A stretch of DNA of 64,000 nt from Candidatus Pantoea formicae (GTDB lineage Bacteria; Pseudomonadota; Gammaproteobacteria; Enterobacterales; Enterobacteriaceae): NCBI RefSeq assembly GCF_011752625.1, contig NZ_VWXD01000016.1, forward strand, positions 1 through 64,000, given 5' to 3'. This document shows, piece after piece, positions 9,203 to 18,143 of this stretch (position 1 is its first letter; each line of letters opens with the position of its first letter). Made by a program: the position numbers and the translations under genes. Under the pieces are notes generated by a model. That model was given only the letters and a program-made list of their open reading frames with translations, ran no database searches and was not told the origin of the DNA.

Positions 9203-10738
9203 TTAGTGCGCGCCACCGCCGCCACCGCCCGCACCAAATGGCGGACGTGCAAACCACACCAGAACCAGCAAAATCAAAAATACCCCCGCTGATGCCCAGA
9301 AGATCTCATTCGCTGAGATAATCAGGCCTTGATTGGTAATTTGCTGTGCAATATAGGCTGAAGCTTGCTGCTGCGTCATGCCCATGCTTTGCAGTTGGTC
9401 ATACATCTGCTGAGAATTCGGGTTAAATGGATTCACCGATTCAGACAGATAGCTGTGGTGCATCGATTCGCGATCCGTCCACATGGTGGTGGTGATCGAC
9501 GTACCGATTGAACCGGCCAGCGTACGCACAAAGTTCGACAGGCTCGATGCTGCTGCCATACGCTCTGGCGGCAACCCTGACAGCGTAATGGTGGTCAGTG
9601 GCATAAAGAAGCAGGCCACGGCAAAGCCCTGAATAAACTGCGGCCATGCCGACGCACCAAAATCCATCCCCGGCTCAAACGTATACGCGCGCCAGTAGAA
9701 GCACACCGCATACATAATAAAGCTGAAGGTCACGAGCCGCCGCATGTCCAGTTTGTGGGCAAAGCGGCCAATGATGGGCGACAGGATCACCGGAATGATG
9801 CCGACCGGCGCTGACGCCAAACCTGCCCAGGTGGCAGTGTAGCCGTATACCTCCTGCAGCAACTGGGGCAGCAACACGATCGAGCCGAAGTAAAGCATGT
9901 AAGCCAGACTGATCGACAAACAGCCGATAGTGAAGTTGCGCTTTTTAAACAGCGACAAATCGACAATCGGATGGTCGTCCGTTAGTTCCCACACCAACAG
10001 CACCGCCAGCGCCACCACGGCGACTACCGTGAGTACAATGATTTCCGTGGAGCCAAACCAGTCGAGTTCTTTACCCCGGTCGAGCATCACCTGCAGCGAA
10101 CCAATCCCCACCACCAACAGCACCAGGCCGACGATATCAATCGGGCGGATCTCGGTTTTGGTTTCGCGTCCTCGCAACGTTTGCAGAGTCAACGCGACGA
10201 CGACCACACCAATGGGAACGTTGATAAAGAAGATCCAACCCCAGTGATAGTTATCACTGATCCAGCCGCCGAGAATCGGACCGCAGATCGGCGCAACAAT
10301 CACCGTCATCGCCCACAGCGAGAGTGCCACGCTGCGCTTTGCCGGCGGATAGTTATTCAGCAGCAAACTCTGTGACAGCGGAATCAATGGACCGGCAACC
10401 ACACCCTGAATGATACGGAAGAAGATCAGCATCTCCAGGCTTTCTGACATGCCGCACGCCCATGAGGCCAGCACGAACAGAATGGTCGACCAGGTAAACA
10501 GCTTCACTTCACCGATACGTTTGGCTAACCAACCGGTAATCGGTATCGAGATGGCGTTTGCCACCCCGAATGAAGTAATCACCCAAGTGCCCTGTGAGTT
10601 CGAGGCACCAAGGTTCCCGGCGATGGTCGGAATCGCCACGTTAGCGATGGTGGAGTCGAGTACCTGCATAAACGTCGCCAATGATAAGGCGATGGTCATC
10701 AGGACTAACGGCGCACCCTCAAGCGGTTTTTGTGCCAT
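9203..10738 (-). CDS. emrB: Multidrug efflux MFS permease EmrB
   Basis: Inner-membrane drug:H+ antiporter of the 14-TM DHA2 family, 511 residues. It shows QVLDSTIANVAIPTIAG in TM1, the conserved GWLAKRIGEVKLF loop, and motif C-like WAMTVIVAPICGPILGGWI. With EmrA and an outer-membrane channel of the TolC type it expels hydrophobic uncouplers and some antibiotics from the cell. It ends in an unusual glycine-rich tail (AGGGGGGAH). It lies 17 nt after emrA on the same strand. In E. coli K-12 luxS follows emrB; here yfiF lies there instead. Confidence 0.96.
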   Translation of the reverse strand: MAQKPLEGAPLVLMTIALSLATFMQVLDSTIANVAIPTIAGNLGASNSQGTWVITSFGVANAISIPITGWLAKRIGEVKLFTWSTILFVLASWACGMSESLEMLIFFRIIQGVVAGPLIPLSQSLLLNNYPPAKRSVALSLWAMTVIVAPICGPILGGWISDNYHWGWIFFINVPIGVVVVALTLQTLRGRETKTEIRPIDIVGLVLLVVGIGSLQVMLDRGKELDWFGSTEIIVLTVVAVVALAVLLVWELTDDHPIVDLSLFKKRNFTIGCLSISLAYMLYFGSIVLLPQLLQEVYGYTATWAGLASAPVGIIPVILSPIIGRFAHKLDMRRLVTFSFIMYAVCFYWRAYTFEPGMDFGASAWPQFIQGFAVACFFMPLTTITLSGLPPERMAAASSLSNFVRTLAGSIGTSITTTMWTDRESMHHSYLSESVNPFNPNSQQMYDQLQSMGMTQQQASAYIAQQITNQGLIISANEIFWASAGVFLILLVLVWFARPPFGAGGGGGGAH

Positions 10739-10755
10739 GACAGCCTCCCGCGGAA

Positions 10756-11928
10756 TTAATCGGCGTTGGCACGAACGATGTCAGTAATTAGCTTGTTAAC
10801 CGGCGCAAGGTCGATTGCCAATGCGTTACTTTCATATGCCGCTTGTGGGCGCACGCTGCTTGCCAGTGTGGCACCGTCTTTATTTTGGGTATCAACTTTC
10901 ACCAAGGTGGAGAGGCCAATACGCAGCGGATGGTCTGCCACTTGTTTTGCATCTAGCTCGATGCGCACAGGCAAACGCTGCACCACTTTGATCCAGTTAC
11001 CGGTGGCATTCTGCGCAGGCAACAGGGAGAAGGCGCTTCCGGTGCCCATATCCAAGCCCACCACCTTACCGTGATACTCCACGTCATCACCGTAGATATC
11101 ACTGATGACCGTGGCTGGCTGGCCGATACGCACACCAGAGAGTTGGGTCTCTTTGAAGTTGGCATCGATCCACAAGTTAGTGGCAGGTACCACCGCCAGC
11201 AGTGGGGTGCTGGTGGAGATCTGCGAACCAACCTGTACGCTGCGACGTGAAATATAACCATCAATCGGGCTACGAATTTCAGTACGTTGCAGTGCCAGCC
11301 ATGCATCACGCAGTTCGGCAGCGCTTTGTTTGACGGCCGGTTGCTGTTCAAGGTTGGTATTCAGGATCATCGCCTGGTTAGCGTTGTACTGTTGTACTGC
11401 GACATCCAGTTGCGCTTTAGCGGTAGCAACGGCATCCCGTGAGTGCTGCAGCTCTTCACGACCAATCAGGTTTGAAGCACCCAGCGGCTCACGACGTTTC
11501 AAATCGGCTTCAGCCTGATCCAGCGCTGTCTGTTGCAGCTTAATGGTGGCTTGATACTGCTTACCGTTAATCATCAGCTGGTGCGTCTGACGCACGCTGG
11601 TTGCCAGCGCGGTCTGCGCTTTTTCAAACGCCTGCTCCGCATCGGTTTTATCCAGCGAAACCAGGACATCACCTTTCTTCACAAAGTCGGTATCATCAAA
11701 CCAGACTTTGTTTACGCTACCGGAAACCTGTGCCATCACCTGCACTTGGTTGCCAGCAACATACGCATCATCGGTTTCCTGAAAGTGGCGCAACACCAAA
11801 TACCAGTAGGCCAGATACGCCACACCAATCAATACAAACACGATCGCCAGCAGGATCAGCACACCTTTGCGCTTGTTCTTTTTATTAGCTGGCTGTTGCG
11901 GGCTTTGAGCCTCCGCGGTCGCACTCAT
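10756..11928 (-). CDS. emrA: Multidrug efflux adaptor EmrA
   Basis: Membrane-fusion (periplasmic adaptor) protein of 390 residues, the same length as E. coli EmrA. It has a basic cytoplasmic N-terminus, one TM segment at about 27-48 (LILLAIVFVLIGVAYLAYWY), a biotinyl-lipoyl-like region (VSGSVNKVWFDDTDFVKKGD), a long coiled-coil hairpin (about 100-210) and a beta-barrel domain. It bridges EmrB to an outer-membrane channel. The ATG at 11928 has GGAG upstream and yields MSATAEAQSPQQP as in E. coli; a start 7 codons upstream is possible but less likely. Confidence 0.95.
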   Translation of the reverse strand: MSATAEAQSPQQPANKKNKRKGVLILLAIVFVLIGVAYLAYWYLVLRHFQETDDAYVAGNQVQVMAQVSGSVNKVWFDDTDFVKKGDVLVSLDKTDAEQAFEKAQTALATSVRQTHQLMINGKQYQATIKLQQTALDQAEADLKRREPLGASNLIGREELQHSRDAVATAKAQLDVAVQQYNANQAMILNTNLEQQPAVKQSAAELRDAWLALQRTEIRSPIDGYISRRSVQVGSQISTSTPLLAVVPATNLWIDANFKETQLSGVRIGQPATVISDIYGDDVEYHGKVVGLDMGTGSAFSLLPAQNATGNWIKVVQRLPVRIELDAKQVADHPLRIGLSTLVKVDTQNKDGATLASSVRPQAAYESNALAIDLAPVNKLITDIVRANAD

Positions 11929-12077
11929 GTTGTTCTCCACGTTTTCCATTTGGTCGGGATGTGTCGGTCCATCGTCACGGATGCCCGAGTCGAAAAAGCC
12001 AGCGCTTTAGACGCTGGCCGGATAAAAGGGGATTAAAATAGCGATTTCGGAAGGTGATTGTGTCGCACTTCTTGCTA

Positions 12078-12608
12078 TTAGCGCGACAGGGAAGCGATAA
12101 CCTGATCTTCATCCATTTTATCAAGACGGTTAAGCAGCTTGCGCGTAATCGCTTCCAACTGGTCCTGCTCAGAGGTGGAGAGTGAAGACCACAGATACTG
12201 CAGGCTCTGATGCTGTGGTGGCAGCAGTTGACGTAAGAATTCGTTACCTTTTTCTGTCAGATGCAGATGCAGGCAGCGACGGTCGTTATCACTCTCACGA
12301 CGCTCAATCCAGCCACGTTTTTCCAGCTCATCGGCAATGCGTGTGGCATTGGTGCGTGAGGAACCCAGCGCAGAACTCAGTTCTGATGGCTGAATACTCT
12401 GGTTTTCTTGCGCGTCCAGAGTGATCAGCGCCATGAATAAGGTCTCGTTAATTCCCTGCGCCTTCAACATCTTGTTGCGGTTATCCAGCAGTTTGCCCTG
12501 CATATGCATGCACAGGCGAGTCAGGATGATTTCCTGCAACGGAAAATCTTTATGGCGGTTAGCACGGATGTTCAGCATCTGTTCAATGGGAGTAAACGAA
12601 CTTTCCAT
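12078..12608 (-). CDS. emrR: MarR-family transcriptional repressor EmrR (MprA)
   Basis: Winged-helix repressor of the emrRAB operon, 176 residues as in E. coli. The MarR core is visible: SSALGSSRTNATRIADELEKRGWIERRES covers the recognition helix and the start of the wing, then DRRCLHLHLTEKG. In E. coli it binds upstream of its own gene and is released by uncouplers such as CCCP and by salicylate. It is the first gene of the operon, about 150 nt ahead of emrA. A perfect palindrome lies in its leader (12626-12635). Confidence 0.95.
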   Translation of the reverse strand: MESSFTPIEQMLNIRANRHKDFPLQEIILTRLCMHMQGKLLDNRNKMLKAQGINETLFMALITLDAQENQSIQPSELSSALGSSRTNATRIADELEKRGWIERRESDNDRRCLHLHLTEKGNEFLRQLLPPQHQSLQYLWSSLSTSEQDQLEAITRKLLNRLDKMDEDQVIASLSR

Positions 12609-12625
12609 TTTAAAAAAAACCTCTT

Positions 12626-12635
12626 AGTTGCAACT
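12626..12635. promoter_or_regulatory. Palindrome in the emrR leader, candidate EmrR operator
   Basis: The perfect 10-bp palindrome AGTTGCAACT lies 17 nt upstream of the emrR ATG, next to a TATACC-like element. MarR proteins bind such inverted repeats and E. coli EmrR is autoregulatory, so a repressor site is plausible. The exact -10/-35 assignment is uncertain. Confidence 0.45.
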
Positions 12636-12798
12636 GGTATAGTAAAGATGGTGACAGATTAAGCGTAGTCATATTTTACGCCAGTGATTGTTCGTACGAT
12701 CACATTGTCAGCATCTGGCGTTCCAGGTCGTTCCGTAACCCTGGGCGCATCGTCCCGACAATTCGCCATTCTTAATGGTCACATTGCCATCAATTCGC

Positions 12799-12835
12799 CT
12801 CGCGAAATCTTTTTATAGATAAATAATTTCGCGAG
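12799..12835. repeat. 10-bp perfect inverted repeat in the emrR-ygaY gap
   Basis: CTCGCGAAAT (12799-12808) and ATTTCGCGAG (12826-12835) flank a 17-nt AT-rich loop. The gap 12609-12933 has no gene. The minus-strand stem has no T-run, so it is not a standard terminator for the gene at 12934. It could be an operator, an mRNA hairpin or a factor-dependent end. Nothing else recognisable is seen in this gap except the emrR leader. Confidence 0.5.
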
Positions 12836-12933
12836 AAAAAATAACCGTGGTGAATAACTGTGCTGCTAACCATAACAAACCCAATCATCAATGAACAGTC
12901 TCACTCAATCGCTTGGGCTCGTCTTTACGCTTT

Positions 12934-14112
12934 CTAAACACTTTCTAAGTGGGAATTACGCCACCAAATCAATATGTTAATTAATGTTACTGTAGCGCCA
13001 GCCGTACAAACACCGTACCAGCCGAAATGATGAAATGCGTTCGCCGAAATGATTGAGCCCAACGCACCGCCAATAAAGTAACTGGTCATATAGCCGGAGG
13101 TGAGGCGATTACGTGCTTCTGGCATGTTGCGATAAATGACGCTTTGATTAGTAATGTGCACGCCTTGTACTGCCAGATCGAGCAGCAGGATCCCCATAAT
13201 CAGCGCCACTAAATTGTGCGCGCCGAGCGCAGTCATCCCCCAAGACCCGAGCATGATGATTAAGCCTACGCTGGTGGTAAGTTTGGCTTTACCTTTATCA
13301 GCCAGGCCGCCAGCTTGTCGCGCCGCAAGTGCGCCAGCCGCACCAACCAACCCCAGCAGGCCAATTTCACCCTCGTTGAAGTTATAGGGGGCTGATGCCA
13401 ACAGAAAGGCCATCGATGTCCACAACATGCTGAAATTTGCAAAGCTCAGGCAGCCGGTCAGGGCGCGGGTGCGTAAGACGCGATGGCTGGCATAGAGGCT
13501 GAAGATTGAGCGCAGCAGCTGCGAATAATTGAGCGTTACTGCCTGTTTATAGCGTGGTAGAAAACGCCATAGCGCCAAGGCCATCAAAATCATCAGCACG
13601 CTGGCGGTCCAGTAAACGCTGCGCCAGCCAGCAAACTGTGCCAGTGCGCCGGCTACCGTACGGGCTAGCAGAATCCCGAGCAGCAAGCCACTCATCACCG
13701 TCCCCACGACTTTGCCGCGTTTTTCCGGTGCGGCGAGTGTGGCGGCCAGCGGCACCAACAGCTGTGCGACGACGGAGAACAAACCGGTAAGCACCGTACC
13801 CAGCAACATCATCGCCAGGGAAGAGGAGAGAGCGGTGATCATCATGCCGCCAGCAGCCAGCAGGCTCATTGAGACAATCAAGGCGCGCCGTTCCAGCATG
13901 TCGCCAAGCGGCACCAGCAGCAGTAAGCCAAAGGCGTATCCAAGCTGGGCGGTAGTGACGATAAAACCCGCCAGGCTAACGGAGAGATTGAACTGATGAG
14001 CGATGGTGTCGAGAAGAGGCTGGACGTAGTAGTTACTCGCCACAGCTAAGCCCGTTGCCACGGACATCAAGGCAACTAACGCAGAATTGAGTCCCTGCTG
14101 GGGAGATTTCAT
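12934..14112 (-). CDS. ygaY: MFS transporter, YgaY-like
   Basis: Major facilitator permease of 392 residues with about 12 hydrophobic segments. The motif A region is LLLVPLGDMLERR at about 66-78. In E. coli K-12 the equivalent gene (ygaY) lies between proX and mprA and is disrupted; here the frame is intact. The neighbours ygaZ and ygaH, which stand beside it in E. coli, are absent. The substrate is unknown. The symbol rests on position and resemblance to the DHA1 family. Confidence 0.7.
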   Translation of the reverse strand: MKSPQQGLNSALVALMSVATGLAVASNYYVQPLLDTIAHQFNLSVSLAGFIVTTAQLGYAFGLLLLVPLGDMLERRALIVSMSLLAAGGMMITALSSSLAMMLLGTVLTGLFSVVAQLLVPLAATLAAPEKRGKVVGTVMSGLLLGILLARTVAGALAQFAGWRSVYWTASVLMILMALALWRFLPRYKQAVTLNYSQLLRSIFSLYASHRVLRTRALTGCLSFANFSMLWTSMAFLLASAPYNFNEGEIGLLGLVGAAGALAARQAGGLADKGKAKLTTSVGLIIMLGSWGMTALGAHNLVALIMGILLLDLAVQGVHITNQSVIYRNMPEARNRLTSGYMTSYFIGGALGSIISANAFHHFGWYGVCTAGATVTLINILIWWRNSHLESV

Positions 14113-14277
14113 AGTGGGTACAACGGGGCAATAATCATATGCGGGTAATAGTAACCCAAAAAATTATTTCAATGATGTGTTAATTAACAGGACGTACCAG
14201 TGCGTTATAGCGCACATCGTGAGAAATGACGTGTAGGACTGGGGCGCAAGCCAGCGCGGCCCAGCCCTATTTTCGGA

Positions 14278-15279
14278 TTACTTCGCCGCCGCCTGTGCGT
14301 CTTTCACCCATTTATCAAACTCGGCCTGGTGGCCTTTAATCCAACCGTCAACGTGGCTGTTAATGTCGGCATCGGAGGCATGGCCTGCGTGCATCGCTGC
14401 GTTTTCCGCGTTGATATCAGCCAGTGGCAGTTTCATCTCCGCAAACAGTTTTGCCGCCGCCGGGTTTTTCTCAGCCCAGGCTTTGTTAGCCACGATATGC
14501 ATGGTGTTGACCGGGAAGCCATAGTTCATGCCGTTAGGCAGTTTGGTATCCACTTTGCTCTGCGCGCCCGGCATGGATGAGAACGGCACCTGCAGCCACA
14601 CCACATCTTTACCCGGCTTGAGCACGTCGCTGACCCAATACGGTGTCCAGGTATAATAGAGGATAGGTTTCCCCTGCTTAAAGCGGGTGATGGTGTCGGC
14701 GATCATGGCGGAGTAGTTCCCCTGATTATGCTCAACGGTATTACTCAGCTTATAGGCTTCAATCTGATGATTAATCACCGCTTCACAGCCCCAGCCTGGC
14801 GTACAGCCGGTGAGGTCGGCTTTGCCATCCCCGTTGGTATCAAATAGCTTGGCGATCTTCGGATCTTTCAGCTGTTCAATATTGGTGATGTGGTACTGCT
14901 CAGCGGTTTTCTTGTCAATCAAGTAACCTTGCGCCGCGCCGGTTACGTAGGTGCCCTCACGGTAGAACTTCTGGTCGCCACCTGCGGCGGCATACATATC
15001 ATCGTGCAGCGGTTTCCAGTTGGTGGCCATAAAAGTGGCATCACCGGCCGCGATGGTGGTGTAAGCCACGTTGTAATCCACTTCACTTGGCTTATCGACG
15101 GTATAGCCGAGTTTTTCCAGCGCGCGGCTGACCAGCAGCGTCTGGAAAGTCTCTTCGGAAATGGTGCTCTGAGCGGGTTTAACCGTAATGCCTTTACCGG
15201 GCAGGTCGGCGGCGGACACGTGCGTCGCGGCAAACGTCGTCAGGACGGCGGCGAATAGAGCTGTCTTGCGCATAGTCAT
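14278..15279 (-). CDS. proX: Glycine betaine/proline-binding periplasmic protein ProX
   Basis: Periplasmic substrate receptor of the ProU (ProVWX) ABC importer, 333 residues. A signal peptide of about 23 residues ends at THVSAADLPGKG. The aromatic residues that cage betaine in this family are present in FMATNWKPLHDDM and YYTWTPYWVSDVL. It lies last in the operon, 57 nt after proW. It delivers glycine betaine, proline betaine and proline during hyperosmotic stress. Confidence 0.95.
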   Translation of the reverse strand: MTMRKTALFAAVLTTFAATHVSAADLPGKGITVKPAQSTISEETFQTLLVSRALEKLGYTVDKPSEVDYNVAYTTIAAGDATFMATNWKPLHDDMYAAAGGDQKFYREGTYVTGAAQGYLIDKKTAEQYHITNIEQLKDPKIAKLFDTNGDGKADLTGCTPGWGCEAVINHQIEAYKLSNTVEHNQGNYSAMIADTITRFKQGKPILYYTWTPYWVSDVLKPGKDVVWLQVPFSSMPGAQSKVDTKLPNGMNYGFPVNTMHIVANKAWAEKNPAAAKLFAEMKLPLADINAENAAMHAGHASDADINSHVDGWIKGHQAEFDKWVKDAQAAAK

Positions 15280-15336
15280 TCCTTATTTTACGTGTTGCGT
15301 CGGAGACGGACGGCCACGGCGGGCCGTCCAAAGAAA

Positions 15337-16539
15337 TCAGGCTTTTTTGCTGAAGGGGCGCAGCAGCAGGCCAATTGGCCCGGTGTTGTACCAGTGGCGA
15401 CTGCCGCGGCTACGGCTGTCACGACCGACCGATTGCGTCAGGCGATCGAGAATGATGGCAAGGATAACAATACCGACACCGCCGACACTGGCGAGGCCCA
15501 TATCCAGACGGCCAATACCGCGCAGTACCATCTGACCAAGGCCACCAACAGCGATCATTGAGGCAATGACGACCATCGACAGCGCCAGCATCAGCGTTTG
15601 GTTTACCCCAGCCATAATGGTTGGCATCGCCAGCGGCAACTGCACTTTGAACAGCATCTGACGCGGGCTGGCACCAAAGGACTCACTCGCTTCAATGAGA
15701 TCCGCAGGCACCTGTTTAATACCGAGAATGGTCAGGCGCACAATCGGCGGCAGTGCAAAGATAATGGTCACTACCACGCCAGGCACATTACCGATGCCAA
15801 ACAACATCACAATCGGCACCAGATACACGAAGGCTGGGGTGGTTTGCATCGCATCCAGCAATGGGCGCACAATACGCGCGGCACGCTCACTGCGTGCTAG
15901 CCAGATACCGAGCGGCAATCCAATGATGATGCAGAACAGCAGGGCGGTCAGCACCAGCGCCAGCGTCACCATCGCCTGAGACCAGGCACCAATCATGCCG
16001 ATCAGCACCAGTGAAATCAGGGTGGCGATACCCATCGCAGGTGTAGCGATCTGCCAGGCAATCAGCGCGAACAGTACAATCGCCACTGGCGCGGGCATGC
16101 CCATCAGCAGTTGCTGGAAGGCGCTGAGAATATAATCCACCGGTACGCGGATGCCCTGGAACACCGGACGGAAGTGGTTCACGACCCAATCGATGCCTTC
16201 GGTCACCCAATGATCCAGTGGGATCACCGTGTTGTGGAACGGGTCCATGATATTGAAATGTTCCGGCTTCGGTGCTGGCGCACTGCTCAGCCAGTCACTG
16301 TTACTGGCAGCCGAGGAGGCCGCATCATGCCCTGCATTGGAGGCGGCATCTGAACCTGTGCTTGAGGCATTGCCCCAGGCGTCAGCAGAACCGGCGTTCG
16401 AACTGGTACTGCTGTCTGCGGGTGCAGCACTACCGCCCCAGGGATCGCTGCTGCTGGCCGCCGCGCTGTTATCAGCCGTGGCAGGTTGCTGTGTGGTCTG
16501 GCTGGCGCTATCCCACGGATTACTGGTTTGTTCACTCAT
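15337..16539 (-). CDS. proW: Glycine betaine/proline ABC permease ProW
   Basis: Membrane subunit of ProU, 400 residues. The C-terminal ~300 residues are a standard ProW permease (HFNIMDPFHNTVIPLDHWV, EAA loop EASESFGASPRQMLFKVQLPLA). The first ~95 residues are low complexity, rich in Ser, Ala and Asp with repeated NPWD/DPWG/DAWG modules, and are about 45 residues longer than recalled E. coli ProW (354). The start overlaps proV by 4 nt (ATGA), indicating translational coupling. Confidence 0.95.
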   Translation of the reverse strand: MSEQTSNPWDSASQTTQQPATADNSAAASSSDPWGGSAAPADSSTSSNAGSADAWGNASSTGSDAASNAGHDAASSAASNSDWLSSAPAPKPEHFNIMDPFHNTVIPLDHWVTEGIDWVVNHFRPVFQGIRVPVDYILSAFQQLLMGMPAPVAIVLFALIAWQIATPAMGIATLISLVLIGMIGAWSQAMVTLALVLTALLFCIIIGLPLGIWLARSERAARIVRPLLDAMQTTPAFVYLVPIVMLFGIGNVPGVVVTIIFALPPIVRLTILGIKQVPADLIEASESFGASPRQMLFKVQLPLAMPTIMAGVNQTLMLALSMVVIASMIAVGGLGQMVLRGIGRLDMGLASVGGVGIVILAIILDRLTQSVGRDSRSRGSRHWYNTGPIGLLLRPFSKKA

Positions 16540-17732
16540 GACTGGGCTCCTTCACGATCTAAAGCGCGCAATAGCATGCTTTTGGAAATGATACCGACGT
16601 ACTGATTGTCTTCACCGACCACCGGCACCGCGCAGGGCGCCTGGGCAACGTGGGAGAGCAAATCATTTAGCGAGGTATCCGCGGGAACCGCGAGCGGCAT
16701 CTCAAGTAAAGCGTTATCCAGCCCTTCTCCGGCAGCTAACGCCGCCTTAAGGGAGTCAGTCGACACCACGCCGACAAACTTCTGTTTTTCCAGCACATAG
16801 CCGAATTCGCGATCTTCATCCTGCAGCAATTTGATGGCCGAGCGCGGGCCAAAGCCTGCGGCTTTACGGATCAACGCGCCAGCACTGCGGCGGGCAATAT
16901 CTTTGGCACTGAACACATGGCTAATGTCGACGCCACGGAAGAAGGTGCGGACATAATCGTTGGCCGGATTATTGAGAATTTCGTCCGGCGTGCCGACCTG
17001 CACCACTTCACCACCTTGCATAATGGCAATACGGTCGCCAATGCGCATGGCTTCGTCGAGGTCATGGGAAATAAACACGATGGTACGCTGATGTTTTGCC
17101 TGCAGTTTTACCAATTCATCCTGCATTTCGGTACGAATTAAGGGATCCAGTGCCGAGAAGGCTTCGTCCATCAGCAAAATATCAGGATTGATTGCCAGTG
17201 CGCGGGCTAATCCGACACGTTGACGCATCCCGCCAGAAAGTTCGTCCGGGTAGGAATGCGCGTAATTATCCAGGCCGACCTGACGCAGCGCATCCAGCGC
17301 TTTTTCCTGACGTTCCTGTAACGGCACGCCGGCTAATTCCATGCCGAAGGCCGTATTATTCAGCACCGTCATGTGTGGCATTAATGCGAAGGACTGGAAT
17401 ACCATGCTGATCTTATTTCTGCGTACTTCACGCAGCTCAGCATCCGATATTTTCGCAATGTCGACACCGTCAATGATCACCTGGCCACGAGTGGGCTCGA
17501 TCAGACGATTGAGAAGGCGAACCATGGTAGATTTCCCCGATCCGGAGAGCCCCATGATGACGAAGATCTCGCCTTCTTCAATGGCCAGACTGGCATTTTT
17601 GACGCCGAGTGAGAGACCGGTTTTTGCCAGAATACTCTCTTTGCTTTCGCCTTTCTCAATCAGCTTAAATGCCTTTTCGGGGTGATCCCCAAATACCTTA
17701 TATAAATTCTTTACTTCGAGTTTAATTGCCAT
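16536..17732 (-). CDS. proV: Glycine betaine/proline ABC ATPase ProV
   Basis: Cytoplasmic ATPase of ProU, 398 residues. It contains Walker A GLSGSGKST, signature LSGGMRQRVGLARAL, Walker B ILLMDEAFSALD and the switch His in FISHDLDEA. Two C-terminal CBS-like segments (about 280-395) resemble the ionic-strength sensing CBS pair of betaine transporters. It is the first gene of proVWX, behind a promoter like that of E. coli proU P2. Confidence 0.96.
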   Translation of the reverse strand: MAIKLEVKNLYKVFGDHPEKAFKLIEKGESKESILAKTGLSLGVKNASLAIEEGEIFVIMGLSGSGKSTMVRLLNRLIEPTRGQVIIDGVDIAKISDAELREVRRNKISMVFQSFALMPHMTVLNNTAFGMELAGVPLQERQEKALDALRQVGLDNYAHSYPDELSGGMRQRVGLARALAINPDILLMDEAFSALDPLIRTEMQDELVKLQAKHQRTIVFISHDLDEAMRIGDRIAIMQGGEVVQVGTPDEILNNPANDYVRTFFRGVDISHVFSAKDIARRSAGALIRKAAGFGPRSAIKLLQDEDREFGYVLEKQKFVGVVSTDSLKAALAAGEGLDNALLEMPLAVPADTSLNDLLSHVAQAPCAVPVVGEDNQYVGIISKSMLLRALDREGAQS

Positions 17733-17804
17733 GCAGTAATTAAGTTCCCGGTTAAATGTTTAACTATTTCTTGTTGTGGTCTCGATTAAATTTAAGCGCT
17801 CTAT

Positions 17805-17832
17805 AACCTAGCATAGTGAGAATATCTGACAA
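17805..17832 (-). promoter_or_regulatory. Probable proU promoter (sigma-70/S type)
   Basis: On the minus strand TTGTCA (17827-17832) is followed after 16 nt by TAGGTT (17805-17810). The stretch resembles the recalled E. coli proU P2 promoter, including the ATTCTCA..TATG spacer words. It lies about 75 nt ahead of proV and would be osmotically induced. Confidence 0.65.
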
Positions 17833-18143
17833 CCCTAAATGGGAATATTGGCTGGGCAGACGTGGCGCGGATTGGCGATAATTCCAGTGCTCACAAGGGA
17901 TGAGGGCGAATCAATTTTTTCTGAATTTTTTGTGAAATTAATGCGGTTTCAGAGTAAATGCTCGGTGAAACGGTAATAAATTGCGCTTAAGTGGGAGGAA
18001 TATTGGACAAATGGCTGGCGCTAAAATGACAAAATAATGAAGTCAAAAAGGTGAAGTAATCGGGAAATATTGAGCAGTGACGCGGGGGAATATCAAGGTA
18101 TCACGGGAGCGAGTCAGAACGCGCTCCCGCATTGATTTACCGG
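17833..18143. other. AT-rich gap upstream of proU, downstream of nrdF
   Basis: No gene is seen. The left part is AT-rich, which suits H-NS-type silencing known at E. coli proU. At the right end a 7-bp stem GGGAGCG / CGCTCCC (about 18104-18127) just past the nrdF stop may form a hairpin, but it lacks a T-run. Confidence 0.5.
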
